A stretch of 64,000 bases of DNA from NCBI RefSeq assembly GCF_017876315.1, contig NZ_JAGINU010000001.1:1922001-1986000 (forward strand), given 5' to 3'. Positions within the stretch are counted from its first letter, which is position 1. Every line of letters starts with the position of its first letter. The DNA comes from Pseudonocardia parietis (GTDB lineage: Bacteria; Actinomycetota; Actinomycetes; Mycobacteriales; Pseudonocardiaceae). Shown in pieces: positions 1-7,517 of this stretch. The notes under the pieces are model-generated. The model worked only from the letters and a program-made list of their open reading frames with translations. It searched no databases and had not been told where the DNA came from. The position numbers and the translations under genes are program-made.

Positions 1-2
1 CG

Positions 3-653
3 GCCGTCGACGAGGCGTTGCGCGCCCTGCGGGACGCGGCGAAGACCGACCAGAACCTGATGCAGATCTCGATCGACTGCGCGAAGGCCGGCGTGACGAC
101 CGGGGAGTGGTCCGGGGCGCTGCGCGAGGTCTTCGGGGAGTTCCGCGCCCCGACCGGGGTGTCCGCGGCGACCGCCTCCGGCGAGGGTGCGACCGAGATC
201 GCCGAGGTGCGCGAGCGCGTGCGGGCCACCGGTGACGAGCTGGGCCAGCGGCTGCGGATGCTGGTGGGCAAGCCGGGCCTGGACGGGCACTCCAACGGCG
301 CCGAGCAGGTCGCCGTGCGCGCCCGCGACGTCGGCTTCGAGGTCGTCTACCAGGGCATCCGGCTCACTCCGGCGCAGATCGTGGCGGCCGCGGTGCAGGA
401 GGGCGTGCACGCCGTCGGGTTGTCGGTGCTGTCCGGTTCGCACCTGGAGGTCGTGCCGGCCGTCGTGCGGGGCCTGCGGGACGCCGGCGCCACGGAGATC
501 CCGGTCGTCGTCGGGGGGATCATCCCGCCGGAGGACGAGAAGAAGCTGCGCGAGGGTGGGATCGCCGCCGTCTTCACGCCGAAGAACTACCGGCTGACCG
601 AGATGATGGACGAGATGGTCACGCTGATCCGGGGGGCGCAGGGGCTCTCCTGA
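3..653 (+). CDS. ecm: Ethylmalonyl-CoA mutase (MeaA/Ecm type), C-terminal part, cut by window start
   Basis: The reading frame is open from base 3 to a TGA at 651-653; the N-terminus lies outside the window. About the last 130 residues are a cobalamin-binding domain. They contain the DxHxxG motif (KPGLDGHSNGAEQ, with the cobalt-ligand His), the GLSVLSGSH segment and the VVVGGIIP segment typical of B12-dependent acyl-CoA mutases. The wording DGHSNGAEQ and the single-chain catalytic-plus-B12 layout match the MeaA/ethylmalonyl-CoA mutase branch rather than MutB. This enzyme converts ethylmalonyl-CoA to methylsuccinyl-CoA in the cytosol. Other pathway genes (crotonyl-CoA carboxylase/reductase, epimerase, MeaB-like chaperone) lie about 25 kb downstream. 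Isobutyryl-CoA mutase or another mutase is a less likely alternative. Confidence 0.85.
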   Translation, partial: AVDEALRALRDAAKTDQNLMQISIDCAKAGVTTGEWSGALREVFGEFRAPTGVSAATASGEGATEIAEVRERVRATGDELGQRLRMLVGKPGLDGHSNGAEQVAVRARDVGFEVVYQGIRLTPAQIVAAAVQEGVHAVGLSVLSGSHLEVVPAVVRGLRDAGATEIPVVVGGIIPPEDEKKLREGGIAAVFTPKNYRLTEMMDEMVTLIRGAQGLS

Positions 654-660
654 GCCGGCG

Positions 661-1962
661 TCAGCCGTCCGCCTTGTCGCCGCCCCGGCGGCTCAGCAGC
701 CGGAAACCGGGGATGCCGACGATCGCCTGCCGGACCTCCTTGAGCACGTCGAGGAGCTCGTGGACGTCCGGGCCGACGCGGTCCAGGGTGGCCAGGATCG
801 GCATGATGTCGCTCTCCATGTGCTCGGTGAGCACCGGGAGCTGGTCCACCAGCTTGATCGCGGCCTGGATCTCGTCCTCGGAGAGCTCGTCGACGAACTT
901 CTTCGCCAGTGGGGCGGCCCGGTGCGCGAGCGGGCCGTAGAGCTCGAGCAGCTGCACGGCCTGGTCGCTGGCGCCGCCGGCCTGCTCGACGACCGCTTCC
1001 ACCTGGGAGATCAGGTTGCCCGCGCGGTCGCTGACGGTGGTGACCGTGCGGATCAGGCCGTCGGCGTCGCCCGCGACCGCGTCCACCCGGCCGATCAGGC
1101 CCTCCGCGTTCCCGGCGACGGCCGAGACCTGCTCGACGAGCCCCTCGGCCGTCTCCGACACCGTCGTGACCCGCTGCACCAGGCCGTCGGCGTTCCCGGC
1201 GACGGTGGTGACCCGCTGGACCAGCCCGTCCGCGTCCTCGGCGACCGTGGTGACCCGCCGGACCAGGCCGTCGGCGTCCTCGGCGACGGTGGTGACCCGC
1301 CGGACGAGCCCGTCGGCGTTCTCGGCGACCGTGGTGACCTTCCGGACCAGGGTGTCGGCATCGCCCGCGACGGTGGTGACCTGCTCGACCAGGGCGCCGG
1401 CGTTCTCCGCGACCCCCGTGACGCGCTCGACGAGTGCGTCGGCGCCGGTCGCGACACCGTCGACGCGGGCGACCAGCTCCTCGGCGCCACCCGCCACCCC
1501 GGTGACCCGCTCGACCAGCGAACCCGCGTCGTCGGCCACGGTGGAGACCCGGGTGATCAACCCGCCCGCGTCGTCCGCGACGGTGGAGACCCGGGTGATC
1601 AGTCCGCCGGCGTCGTCGGCGACGCGGTCGACCCGGGTGACCAGCTCGTCGGCCCGGTCGGCGACCGGCCGGACCCGCCCGATCACGTCGGTCGCCTCCG
1701 TCACGACCGACCCGACGGTGCCGATCAGGTTCTCGGCGCGGTCGACGACGCCGTCCACCCGGTCCAGCAGCGTCTCGGCCCGGGTCGCGATCGTGCCGAT
1801 CCGCCCGACCAGCGACCCGACCTCGTCGAGCAGGTCACCGGCCCGCGAGGGCAGCTGCACCACCGTCTGGGCGAGCTCCCCGGTGCGGTCGACGACGGTG
1901 GCCGCCCCGGAGAGCAGGTCCGACGGGCCGGGGAACGGGATCCCGGCGATGCGCAGCGCCAT
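661..1962 (-). CDS. Low-complexity protein built of 14-residue amphipathic repeats, unknown function
   Basis: This 433-residue protein starts MALRIAGIPFPGPSDLL. From about residue 23 to 323 it is built almost entirely of 14-residue units of the type VAEDADGLVRRVTT. Sixteen clear copies occupy about residues 100-323, and more degenerate ones precede them. V/L/I residues recur with two-heptad spacing, which predicts one long amphipathic helix of coiled-coil or apolipoprotein type. No signal peptide or hydrophobic membrane span is visible. The C-terminal ~90 residues are not repetitive and end in a PGFRLLSRRGG-type basic tail. The tail-to-tail neighbour is the mutase, only 7 bp away. Function is unknown; a membrane-surface or filament-like role is inference. 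I cannot exclude a length-variable surface or cytoskeletal protein. Confidence 0.75.
   Translation of the reverse strand: MALRIAGIPFPGPSDLLSGAATVVDRTGELAQTVVQLPSRAGDLLDEVGSLVGRIGTIATRAETLLDRVDGVVDRAENLIGTVGSVVTEATDVIGRVRPVADRADELVTRVDRVADDAGGLITRVSTVADDAGGLITRVSTVADDAGSLVERVTGVAGGAEELVARVDGVATGADALVERVTGVAENAGALVEQVTTVAGDADTLVRKVTTVAENADGLVRRVTTVAEDADGLVRRVTTVAEDADGLVQRVTTVAGNADGLVQRVTTVSETAEGLVEQVSAVAGNAEGLIGRVDAVAGDADGLIRTVTTVSDRAGNLISQVEAVVEQAGGASDQAVQLLELYGPLAHRAAPLAKKFVDELSEDEIQAAIKLVDQLPVLTEHMESDIMPILATLDRVGPDVHELLDVLKEVRQAIVGIPGFRLLSRRGGDKADG
994..1665 (-). repeat. Sixteen 42-bp coding repeats (14 aa each)
   Basis: This stretch encodes the sixteen best-conserved 14-residue units of the repeat protein. 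Neighbouring copies are near-identical in DNA (for example the units around 1190-1330), suggesting recent expansion by slippage or unequal exchange. Copy number is expected to vary between strains. Confidence 0.8.
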
Positions 1963-1998
1963 CGGGGGATCTTCGCATCCCGCCCGTGACGGGCGGCG

Positions 1999-2889
1999 TC
2001 ACGACCCGGGCGTCCGTGCACACAGATCGTCGATGGTGAGGTCGCGCGGCGGCAGGTTGGCCTCGGTGAAGCCGAACGGCCGGGCGATCTCGAGCCAGCG
2101 TCCGGAGTCCTGCAGGGCGGTCAGGCCGCGGTCGAACTCCGCGCGGAACGCGGTGTCGGCCGGCCGGAACGCGAACGCGCCCGCACCGATCGCCGGGCGG
2201 CCGTCCACCTCCGGGGTGAACCCGGCGGTGACCTCCAGGCCGATCCCGGCGTTGCGCCGGACCTCGTCCAGCAGCGAGATACGGGTCAGCGCCCCGACCT
2301 GGGCCTCGCCCGTGGCGACCCCGCGGACCAGCGCGCCCTGCGAGTCGAACAGGACGATCCGTTCGGCCGGGATGCGGGCGGCGTAGGCGTACTCCTGCTC
2401 GGCCGAGCTGCGCAGCACGCCGAGCGACGCCCCGGCCCGCCGGACCCCGGCCAGGGTCGCCACGCCGAGCGGGTTGCCGGTCGGGACGAGCAGCCCGGTG
2501 CGGGCGACGAAGTCCGGCCGGGAGAACGCGACCTGCTGGCAGCGCAGCGGGGTCACGGTGAGCCCGACGGCGATCAGGTCGAACCGGCCGTCCAGCAGGT
2601 TCGGCACGAGCTGGTCGAACGCCATCTGGACGGCGATCAGTCCGCCGCCGCCGAGCTCCGCGACGACCGCGCGGGCGACCTCGGGGCTCTCCCCGGTCGG
2701 GCGGCCCGCGCCGTCGGTGTAGCCGAACGGGCGCTCGCCGGACAGCCCGACGACCACGTCCCCGCCGCTGCGCATCCGTTCGAGCGGGTCGGACGACTCC
2801 CGGCCGCACCCGGCCACCAGCGCGGCCCCGCCCAGCGCCGCGGCGGCGCCGAACAGGCGTCGTCTGCTGAGTCGGCTCGGGTCGTTCAT
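1999..2889 (-). CDS. Family 3 solute-binding lipoprotein, orphan EhuB-like paralogue
   Basis: The start is the ATG at 2887-2889, giving MNDPSRLSRRRLFGA. This N-terminus is a twin-arginine-like signal followed by a lipobox (LVAGC) near residue 28, so the protein is an exported lipoprotein. The mature part is a periplasmic-binding-protein type 2 domain (SBP family 3). It ends with ARPFGFTEANLP, almost the same as the end of the EhuB protein at 16786-17700 (ARPFGFTEENLP). The two are clearly paralogues. No permease or ATPase gene adjoins this copy, so it may feed the ehuCDA transporter, use a distant one, or act as a sensor. The upstream crotonase gene is on the same strand, 58 bp away. Substrate is unknown; ectoine-like or amino-acid ligands are likely from family relations. 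Confidence 0.8.
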   Translation of the reverse strand: MNDPSRLSRRRLFGAAAALGGAALVAGCGRESSDPLERMRSGGDVVVGLSGERPFGYTDGAGRPTGESPEVARAVVAELGGGGLIAVQMAFDQLVPNLLDGRFDLIAVGLTVTPLRCQQVAFSRPDFVARTGLLVPTGNPLGVATLAGVRRAGASLGVLRSSAEQEYAYAARIPAERIVLFDSQGALVRGVATGEAQVGALTRISLLDEVRRNAGIGLEVTAGFTPEVDGRPAIGAGAFAFRPADTAFRAEFDRGLTALQDSGRWLEIARPFGFTEANLPPRDLTIDDLCARTPGS

Positions 2890-2947
2890 GGTCCGGCCGA
2901 GCCTAGGCGATCTCGCCGAGGCGCCCGGCCCGGCCACCGGGCGGCGT

Positions 2948-3721
2948 CTAGTCGGGCCACTCCGGGGGGCGCTTCTCCAGGAACGACGCCATTCCCTCGC
3001 GGGCCCCGCCGGACTGCGACATCGAGGCCATGACCTCGGTGGCGATCGCGTAGGCGTCGGCCTCGGGCCGGTCGAGCTGGGCGTAGAGGGTCTGCTTGCC
3101 GACCGCCTTGGACAGCCTGCTGCCGCGGGTGGCGCGGGCGAGCAGCTCGTCGACGCGGGCGTCCAGGTCGCCGTCGGGCACCGCGTAGTTGATCAGCCCC
3201 CACTCGGCGGCGGTGGCGGCGTCGATCGCGTCGCCGGTCAGTGCCAGCTCCATCAGGCGTTTGCGGCCGACGTTGCGGGCCACCGGAACGGCCGGGGTGT
3301 GGCAGAACCAGCCGCCCTTGCCGCCGGGCAGCGCGAACGTCGCCGACTCGGCCGCCACCGCGAGATCGCAGGAGGCGACGAGCTGGCAGCCGGCCGCCCA
3401 CGCCGTCGCGTGTACCCGCGCGATCACCACCTGCGGGACCTCCTCGACGGTCCGCATCACCGTCGTGCAGAGCCGGAGCAGGTCACGGACGCCGGCGAGG
3501 TCGCGGCCGGCGACGTCGCCGAAGTCGTGCCCGGAGGAGAAGGCCTTGCCCTCACCGGCGAGCACGATCCCGGTCGCGTCGCTGCGCCCGGCGCTCTCGA
3601 ACGCGTCCAGCAGCTCGCGCAGGTGCTCCTCGGTCAGCGAGTTCCGGCGCTGCGGCCGGTTCATCGTGATCCGGACCGTGCCGCCGTCCTGCTTGACCAG
3701 CAGGTGTTCGTAGTCGGACAT
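2948..3721 (-). CDS. Enoyl-CoA hydratase/isomerase family protein (ECHDC3-like)
   Basis: This 257-residue crotonase-fold protein starts at ATG 3719-3721 (MSDYEHLLVKQDGG). Visible family features are the oxyanion-hole loops FSSGHDF (about residue 62) and AWAAGCQLVASCDLA (about 110), and the RLMELALTG helix carrying one of the two usual catalytic glutamates. At the other glutamate position the sequence reads LPGGKGGWFC instead of the typical LPE pattern, so the usual Glu pair is incomplete. The GWFCHTPAV stretch resembles ECHDC3-type proteins. Hydratase activity is therefore uncertain and an isomerase or other CoA-thioester role is possible. It is divergent from the TetR gene, with 49 bp between the starts, so it is a plausible target of that regulator. 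Confidence 0.8.
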   Translation of the reverse strand: MSDYEHLLVKQDGGTVRITMNRPQRRNSLTEEHLRELLDAFESAGRSDATGIVLAGEGKAFSSGHDFGDVAGRDLAGVRDLLRLCTTVMRTVEEVPQVVIARVHATAWAAGCQLVASCDLAVAAESATFALPGGKGGWFCHTPAVPVARNVGRKRLMELALTGDAIDAATAAEWGLINYAVPDGDLDARVDELLARATRGSRLSKAVGKQTLYAQLDRPEADAYAIATEVMASMSQSGGAREGMASFLEKRPPEWPD

Positions 3722-3770
3722 GCCGCGACGGTATCTCGACAGCCCCGGCTTGGGGAGCTATCGTGACCGT

Positions 3771-4502
3771 ATGACCGGATCCGTAGTTCCAGTCACGCCC
3801 TCGTCGGGGGACTCCGAGCGCATGGACCGGGTGCTCGACGCGGCCGCGGAGCTGCTCGTGCGCCGCGGCTACCGGCGGGTGACCGTCGAGGACGTGGCGC
3901 GCCACGCCGGCGTCGGGAAGGGCACCGTCTACCTGCACGTCCGCACCAAGGACGCGTTGTTGCTGACCGTGCTGCTGCGGGCGCAGCAGCGGCTGCTCGC
4001 GGGCCTGGCCGACCGGATGGTCGCCGAACCCGAGGTCGTGCTGCCGTGGCGGATGTCGCGGTTGATCTACGACCTGCTGCGCGCCGACGACGTGGCACGG
4101 GCGCTGTATCTCGGGGACGCCGAGGTGCTGGGCCGGTTGGCGCACGAGGCGGCGGGGACGCTCGGCGAGCTCGCCGAGCGGCGCAACGAGGTCGTGCGCC
4201 GGCACTTCCGGCTGCTCCGCGAGTCCGGGCTGATCTCCGACGACCTGAGCGGCGACGAGCAGCTCCTCAGCTGGGGTGCGGTGCTCTACGGCCACTTCCT
4301 GCTGGACGGCATGCCGGGGAGTGGGGTGTTCACGCCCGGCGCCGACGGCGGTCTCGGTGAGCTGATCGAGCACGCCGTCCGCCGCCTGCTGGCCGGCCCC
4401 GCCCCGGAGTCCGACGTCGCCCACATCGCGGACGAGGTAGCCGCGCTGTACCGGCCGCTGATCGAGTACATCGACACCGAATGGCGTGGCCGCGTCCGGT
4501 GA
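3771..4502 (+). CDS. TetR-family transcriptional regulator
   Basis: The ATG at 3771 is preferred (MTGSVVPVTPSSG, 243 aa). The upstream in-frame ATG at 3720 would overlap the divergent crotonase start. Residues ~20-65 form the TetR helix-turn-helix, with AAELLVRRGYRRVTVEDVARHAGVGKGTVY split across its helices. The remainder is an all-helical ligand-binding domain with no assigned subfamily. It is transcribed divergently from the crotonase and runs toward the P450 gene 38 bp downstream, so it may control either or both. It is a cytosolic DNA-binding repressor by family. The ligand cannot be read from the sequence. Confidence 0.85.
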   Translation: MTGSVVPVTPSSGDSERMDRVLDAAAELLVRRGYRRVTVEDVARHAGVGKGTVYLHVRTKDALLLTVLLRAQQRLLAGLADRMVAEPEVVLPWRMSRLIYDLLRADDVARALYLGDAEVLGRLAHEAAGTLGELAERRNEVVRRHFRLLRESGLISDDLSGDEQLLSWGAVLYGHFLLDGMPGSGVFTPGADGGLGELIEHAVRRLLAGPAPESDVAHIADEVAALYRPLIEYIDTEWRGRVR

Positions 4503-4540
4503 CCCCGGGCCCGGCCGACCACCACCGGAGGGAGCACGAC

Positions 4541-5785
4541 ATGACCACCCGAACCGAGCCGCAGGACCTGCTGGCTCCCGACATGCTCGCCGACCCGTAC
4601 ACCGGGTACTCCCGGCTCCGCGAACAGGCGCCCACCGTGACGGTCACGCTGCTGGGCACCCCGCCCGCCGTCATGGTCACCCGCTTCGAGGACGTCCGCG
4701 CCGTGCTCACCGACACCCGGTTCGTCACCGATCCGGAACTGGCCGGCGGCGCCGCGTCGGTGCGGCAGGCGTTGCTCGACCAGCTCGGGGTGCCGGAGGA
4801 TCTGGCCGAGTACCTGATGCGCAACATCCTGACCACCGACGGCGCCGACCACACCCGGCTGCGCAAGCTGGTGTCGCGGGCGTTCACCGTCAAGCGGGTG
4901 TCGGCGTTGCGGCCGCGGGTCGAGGAGATCACCGCCCGGCTGCTCGACGACATCACCGCCGCCGGGGCGGGTGGGCGGCCGGTCGACCTGGTGGAGGCGT
5001 TCGGCTACCCGCTGCCGATCGCGGTGATCTGCGAGTTGGTCGGGGTCCCCGAACCGGAGCGCGCCCAGTGGCACGAGTGGGGCCGGGTGCTGACCTCGAT
5101 GGACCCGGAACGGATCCCCGCGGTGCTGCGGGCCGCCGTCGACCACGTCCACGCCCTGATCGACGCCCGCCGGGCCGAGCCCGCGGACGACCTGATCACG
5201 GCGCTGGTGCAGGCGCAGGAGGACGACGGCGACCGCCTCTCCGACCGGGAGATGGTCACCATGATCTTCGCGCTGGTCATGGCCGGGCACGAGACGACCG
5301 CGCACCTGATCTCGAACGGCACGCTGGCATTGCTCACCCACCCGGAGCAGCTCGCGCAGTTGCGCGCCGAGCCGCAGCGCTGGCCGCAGGCGGTCGGCGA
5401 GCTCATGCGAGCCCGCGGGCCGGTGCAGTTCACCCAGTTCCGGTACCCGACCGAGGACGTCGAGGTGGGCGGGACGGTGATCGCGGCAGGTACGCCGGTC
5501 GTCGCCGGGCTGCTGCCTGCCAACCACGACCCGCGCGCCTTCGACCGCCCGGACGACATCGACGTCCGCCGCGACACCGGCCGCGGCGAGGGACACCTGG
5601 GGTTCGGTCAGGGCGCCCACTACTGCCTGGGCGCGGCACTGGCCCGGCAGGAGGGTGAGATCGCGTTCCGGATGCTGTTCGACCGGTTCCCGGACCTCGC
5701 GCTCGCGGTGCCCGCCGCGGAGCTGAGCTGGGACCCGCGCCCCGGCTTCAGCCGGCTGGCCGAGCTGCCGGTGCGGGTGTCCTGA
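4541..5785 (+). CDS. Cytochrome P450 (bacterial class I type)
   Basis: The start is ATG 4541 (MTTRTEPQDLLAPDM), preceded by a GGAGGGAG ribosome site at about 4527-4534, giving 414 aa. All P450 signatures are visible. The I-helix AGHETT is at about residue 248, the ELMR ExxR motif follows, and the heme-binding loop FGQGAHYCLG carries the proximal Cys at about residue 361. The overall form resembles soluble CYP105/107-like actinomycete enzymes. No ferredoxin or reductase gene is adjacent, so electron donors must come from elsewhere. It probably forms a unit with the TetR gene. The substrate cannot be deduced. Confidence 0.93.
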   Translation: MTTRTEPQDLLAPDMLADPYTGYSRLREQAPTVTVTLLGTPPAVMVTRFEDVRAVLTDTRFVTDPELAGGAASVRQALLDQLGVPEDLAEYLMRNILTTDGADHTRLRKLVSRAFTVKRVSALRPRVEEITARLLDDITAAGAGGRPVDLVEAFGYPLPIAVICELVGVPEPERAQWHEWGRVLTSMDPERIPAVLRAAVDHVHALIDARRAEPADDLITALVQAQEDDGDRLSDREMVTMIFALVMAGHETTAHLISNGTLALLTHPEQLAQLRAEPQRWPQAVGELMRARGPVQFTQFRYPTEDVEVGGTVIAAGTPVVAGLLPANHDPRAFDRPDDIDVRRDTGRGEGHLGFGQGAHYCLGAALARQEGEIAFRMLFDRFPDLALAVPAAELSWDPRPGFSRLAELPVRVS

Positions 5786-5795
5786 GGGCTCGGTT

Positions 5796-5821
5796 CCCCC
5801 GCGGCGTCCACCGCGCGGGGG
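5796..5821 (+). terminator. Hairpin downstream of the P450 gene
   Basis: An inverted repeat CCCCCGCG (5796-5803) / CGCGGGGG (5814-5821) with a 10-nt loop begins 11 bp after the P450 stop. It is a plausible actinobacterial terminator without a U-tract. Confidence 0.5.
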
Positions 5822-5842
5822 AGGGGCGCCCCCGTATGTCGA

Positions 5843-5882
5843 CCTAGCGTCGGCGCCGTGCCCGGCGGATCGCCGGGCACGG
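5843..5882 (+). promoter_or_regulatory. Aldolase promoter candidate plus 12-bp inverted repeat in the leader
   Basis: CCTAGCGTCGG at 5843-5853 is identical to the sequence at 13645-13655 upstream of phosphoribulokinase. TAGCGT is a reasonable actinobacterial -10 element. Just downstream, CCGTGCCCGGCG (5856-5867) and CGCCGGGCACGG (5871-5882) form a perfect 12-bp inverted repeat with a 3-nt loop, directly before the ribosome site. It could be an operator or a leader hairpin. Confidence 0.45.
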
Positions 5883-5901
5883 TTCACGGGAGGTGTCTGC
5901 G

Positions 5902-6912
5902 ATGACCCGATCGACCCGCGCCGCGATGGACGGCGGTCTGCGCGCGACCGCACGACGGCTGGTCACGGGCGGCCGCGGCATCCTGGCCGCCGACGAGAGC
6001 GTCCGGACGATGTCGAGCCGCCTCGAGGACGCGGGCGTCCCGGCGTCGGCGCAGCAGCGGTGCGCCTACCGGGAGCTGCTGGTGACGGCGCCCGGGCTGG
6101 CCGAGGGAGTCAGCGGCGTCATCCTCTGCGAGGAGACGCTGCGCCAGCACCTCGCCGACGGGCGCTCCTTCCCCGACGGGATCGCCGGGCTCGGCATGCT
6201 GCCCGGCATCAAGGTCGACACCGGCACGGCGCCGCTGGCCGGTGCGCCCGGGGAGACCGTGACCACCGGCCTGGACGGTCTGCCGGACCGGGTGGGGGAG
6301 TACGCCGCGCTCGGGGCCCGTTTCGCCAAGTGGCGGGCGGTCTTCGTGGTCGCCGACGACCTGCCGTCGCCCTGGGCGATCCGCACGGGCGCGCACGCGC
6401 TGGCCCGCTACGCCGCCGACTGCCAGGCGGCCGGGCTGGTCCCGGTCGTCGAACCTGAGGTGCTCGCGGACGGCGGGCACCCGCTCGACCGGACCGCGGC
6501 CGTCACCGCGCGGGTGCTCGCCGCGGTCGCGACCGCGCTGGCCGACGCCGGCGTCGACCCGGCGGGCATGGTGCTCAAACCGAACATGGTCACCGCCGGT
6601 GCCGGCGCGAGCGTCCGGACACCTGCCGACGTCGCGCGGGCGACCGTCGAGGTGCTGCGCGCGACCGTGCCCGACGACCTCGCCGGCGTCGCGTTCCTGT
6701 CCGGCGGATGGTCGTCCGCGACGGCCGCGGCGAACCTTGCCGCGATCCGGGAGCTGCCGGCGCCGTGGCCCACGACCTTCTCCTTCGGCCGGGCACTGGT
6801 AAACCCGGCCCTGCACACCTGGCGGGGCGACCCGGGCGCGGTTTCCGCCGCGCAGGAGGCGCTGCTCGTCGAGGTCCGTCGCAACACCGCAACGACCCGA
6901 GCGGCCGCCTGA
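5902..6912 (+). CDS. Class I fructose-bisphosphate aldolase
   Basis: The start is ATG 5902 (MTRSTRAAMDGG), 8 bp after a GGGAGG ribosome site; a GTG at 5893 is in frame but overlaps that site. The 336-residue protein has the class I fold signature GRGILAADES near residue 30. The Schiff-base lysine lies in MVLKPNMV at about residue 226, followed by a VAFLSGGWS phosphate-loop segment. It cleaves or condenses fructose-1,6-bisphosphate, and possibly sedoheptulose-1,7-bisphosphate, without a metal. Its position next to cbbR-cbbXSL and its shared promoter string with phosphoribulokinase suggest it is the Calvin-cycle aldolase. Many cbb operons instead carry a class II enzyme (CbbA), so this is a variant arrangement. 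Confidence 0.9.
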   Translation: MTRSTRAAMDGGLRATARRLVTGGRGILAADESVRTMSSRLEDAGVPASAQQRCAYRELLVTAPGLAEGVSGVILCEETLRQHLADGRSFPDGIAGLGMLPGIKVDTGTAPLAGAPGETVTTGLDGLPDRVGEYAALGARFAKWRAVFVVADDLPSPWAIRTGAHALARYAADCQAAGLVPVVEPEVLADGGHPLDRTAAVTARVLAAVATALADAGVDPAGMVLKPNMVTAGAGASVRTPADVARATVEVLRATVPDDLAGVAFLSGGWSSATAAANLAAIRELPAPWPTTFSFGRALVNPALHTWRGDPGAVSAAQEALLVEVRRNTATTRAAA

Positions 6913-6969
6913 CCCGCCGCTGCCTGGCCCGCCGCCGCCTGGCCCGCCGCCGCCTGACATCGCCGTCCC

Positions 6970-7031
6970 CGCCGAGATGCGGTTCAGCGGGAATTGTCGA
7001 TCTCCAACGCCCGCTGAGCTGCATCTCGGCG
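6970..7031 (+). repeat. 62-bp hairpin element, copy 1
   Basis: The ends CGCCGAGATGC and GCATCTCGGCG pair. The whole element can fold into a 22-bp stem with two G-T wobbles and an 18-nt loop (AATTGTCGATCTCCAACG). The wobbles would be G-U in plus-strand RNA but A-C mismatches in minus-strand RNA. Confidence 0.8.
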
Positions 7032-7077
7032 AGGATGTGGCTGGTGTGCGGTGGTGTGGCGCTGCCTGGCCCGCTCC

Positions 7078-7139
7078 CGCCGAGACGCGGTTCAGCGGGA
7101 ATTGTCGATCTCCAACGCCCGCTGAGCTGCATCTCGGCG
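7078..7139 (+). repeat. 62-bp hairpin element, copy 2
   Basis: It is identical to copy 1 except for a T to C change in the left arm (GAGACGC). Its arms extend outward by two more pairs (bases 7076-7141). The stem is otherwise the same 22 bp. Confidence 0.8.
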
Positions 7140-7247
7140 GGAATCGGCCGGTGCGAGGCGGTGCCGCGCCGGACCTGACCCGCTCCCGGCCTGCCCCGTG
7201 CCCGGCGTGACCCGCGCCGGCCGGCCCGATACTGCCCTGCCGTCCCC

Positions 7248-7309
7248 CGCCGAGATGCGGTTCAGGGCGAATTGTGGATCTCCGGCGAGCCTTGAGCTGC
7301 ATCTCGGCG
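7248..7309 (+). repeat. 62-bp hairpin element, copy 3 (covariant stem)
   Basis: It has the same length and outer arms as copy 1. The inner left arm reads CAGGGC instead of CAGCGG and the right arm GCCTTG instead of CCGCTG. Two stem positions are swapped on both sides (C-G to G-C and G-C to C-G), keeping a 21-bp stem. Confidence 0.8.
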
Positions 7310-7354
7310 GGGATGTGGCCGGTGTGCGGTGGTGTGGTGCTGCGTGGCCCGTCC

Positions 7355-7416
7355 CGCCGAGATGTGGTTCAGGGCGAATTGTGGATCTCCGGCGGGCCCT
7401 GCGCCGCATCTCGGCG
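7355..7416 (+). repeat. 62-bp hairpin element, copy 4 (covariant stem)
   Basis: The left inner arm CAGGGC pairs with GCCCTG. One mismatch and a few wobbles remain in the stem. The loop core AATTGTGGATCTCC is shared with copy 3, and the AATTGT and GATCTCC blocks are shared by all four copies. Confidence 0.8.
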
Positions 7417-7517
7417 AGGATCCGCTCGGTGCGCGGCGGCGCGGGGCGGTGCGGGGCGGCGCGGGGCGGCGCGGGGCGGTGCCGCGCCGAGTGGCCCGCG
7501 CCCACCGCCCGGTCGCG

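Larger units (their letters stand above)
6913..7517. other. 605-bp non-coding interval holding a repeat array
   Basis: No credible gene lies between the convergent aldolase and cbbR genes. The interval starts with CTGGCCCGCCGCC-type short tandem repeats (6913-6957). It then carries four 62-bp hairpin elements (listed separately) and ends in a GCGGGGCGG-type simple repeat (about 7430-7490). Elements 1-2 and 3-4 are separated by near-identical 45-46 bp spacers, so the array grew by duplication of a ~108-bp unit. Confidence 0.8.

Noticed and set aside
760..1989. 409-residue plus-strand frame opposite the 14-residue repeat protein, also apparently repetitive
   Set aside because: Its repeats mirror the 42-bp DNA repeats of the real gene. 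The minus-strand frame has hydrophobic periodicity and a good start; the plus frame is His/Asp/Gly-rich with no fold logic.
6970..7416. CRISPR array
   Set aside because: Repeats are 62 bp and strongly palindromic, spacers are unequal, and two spacers are near-identical. No cas genes are present.
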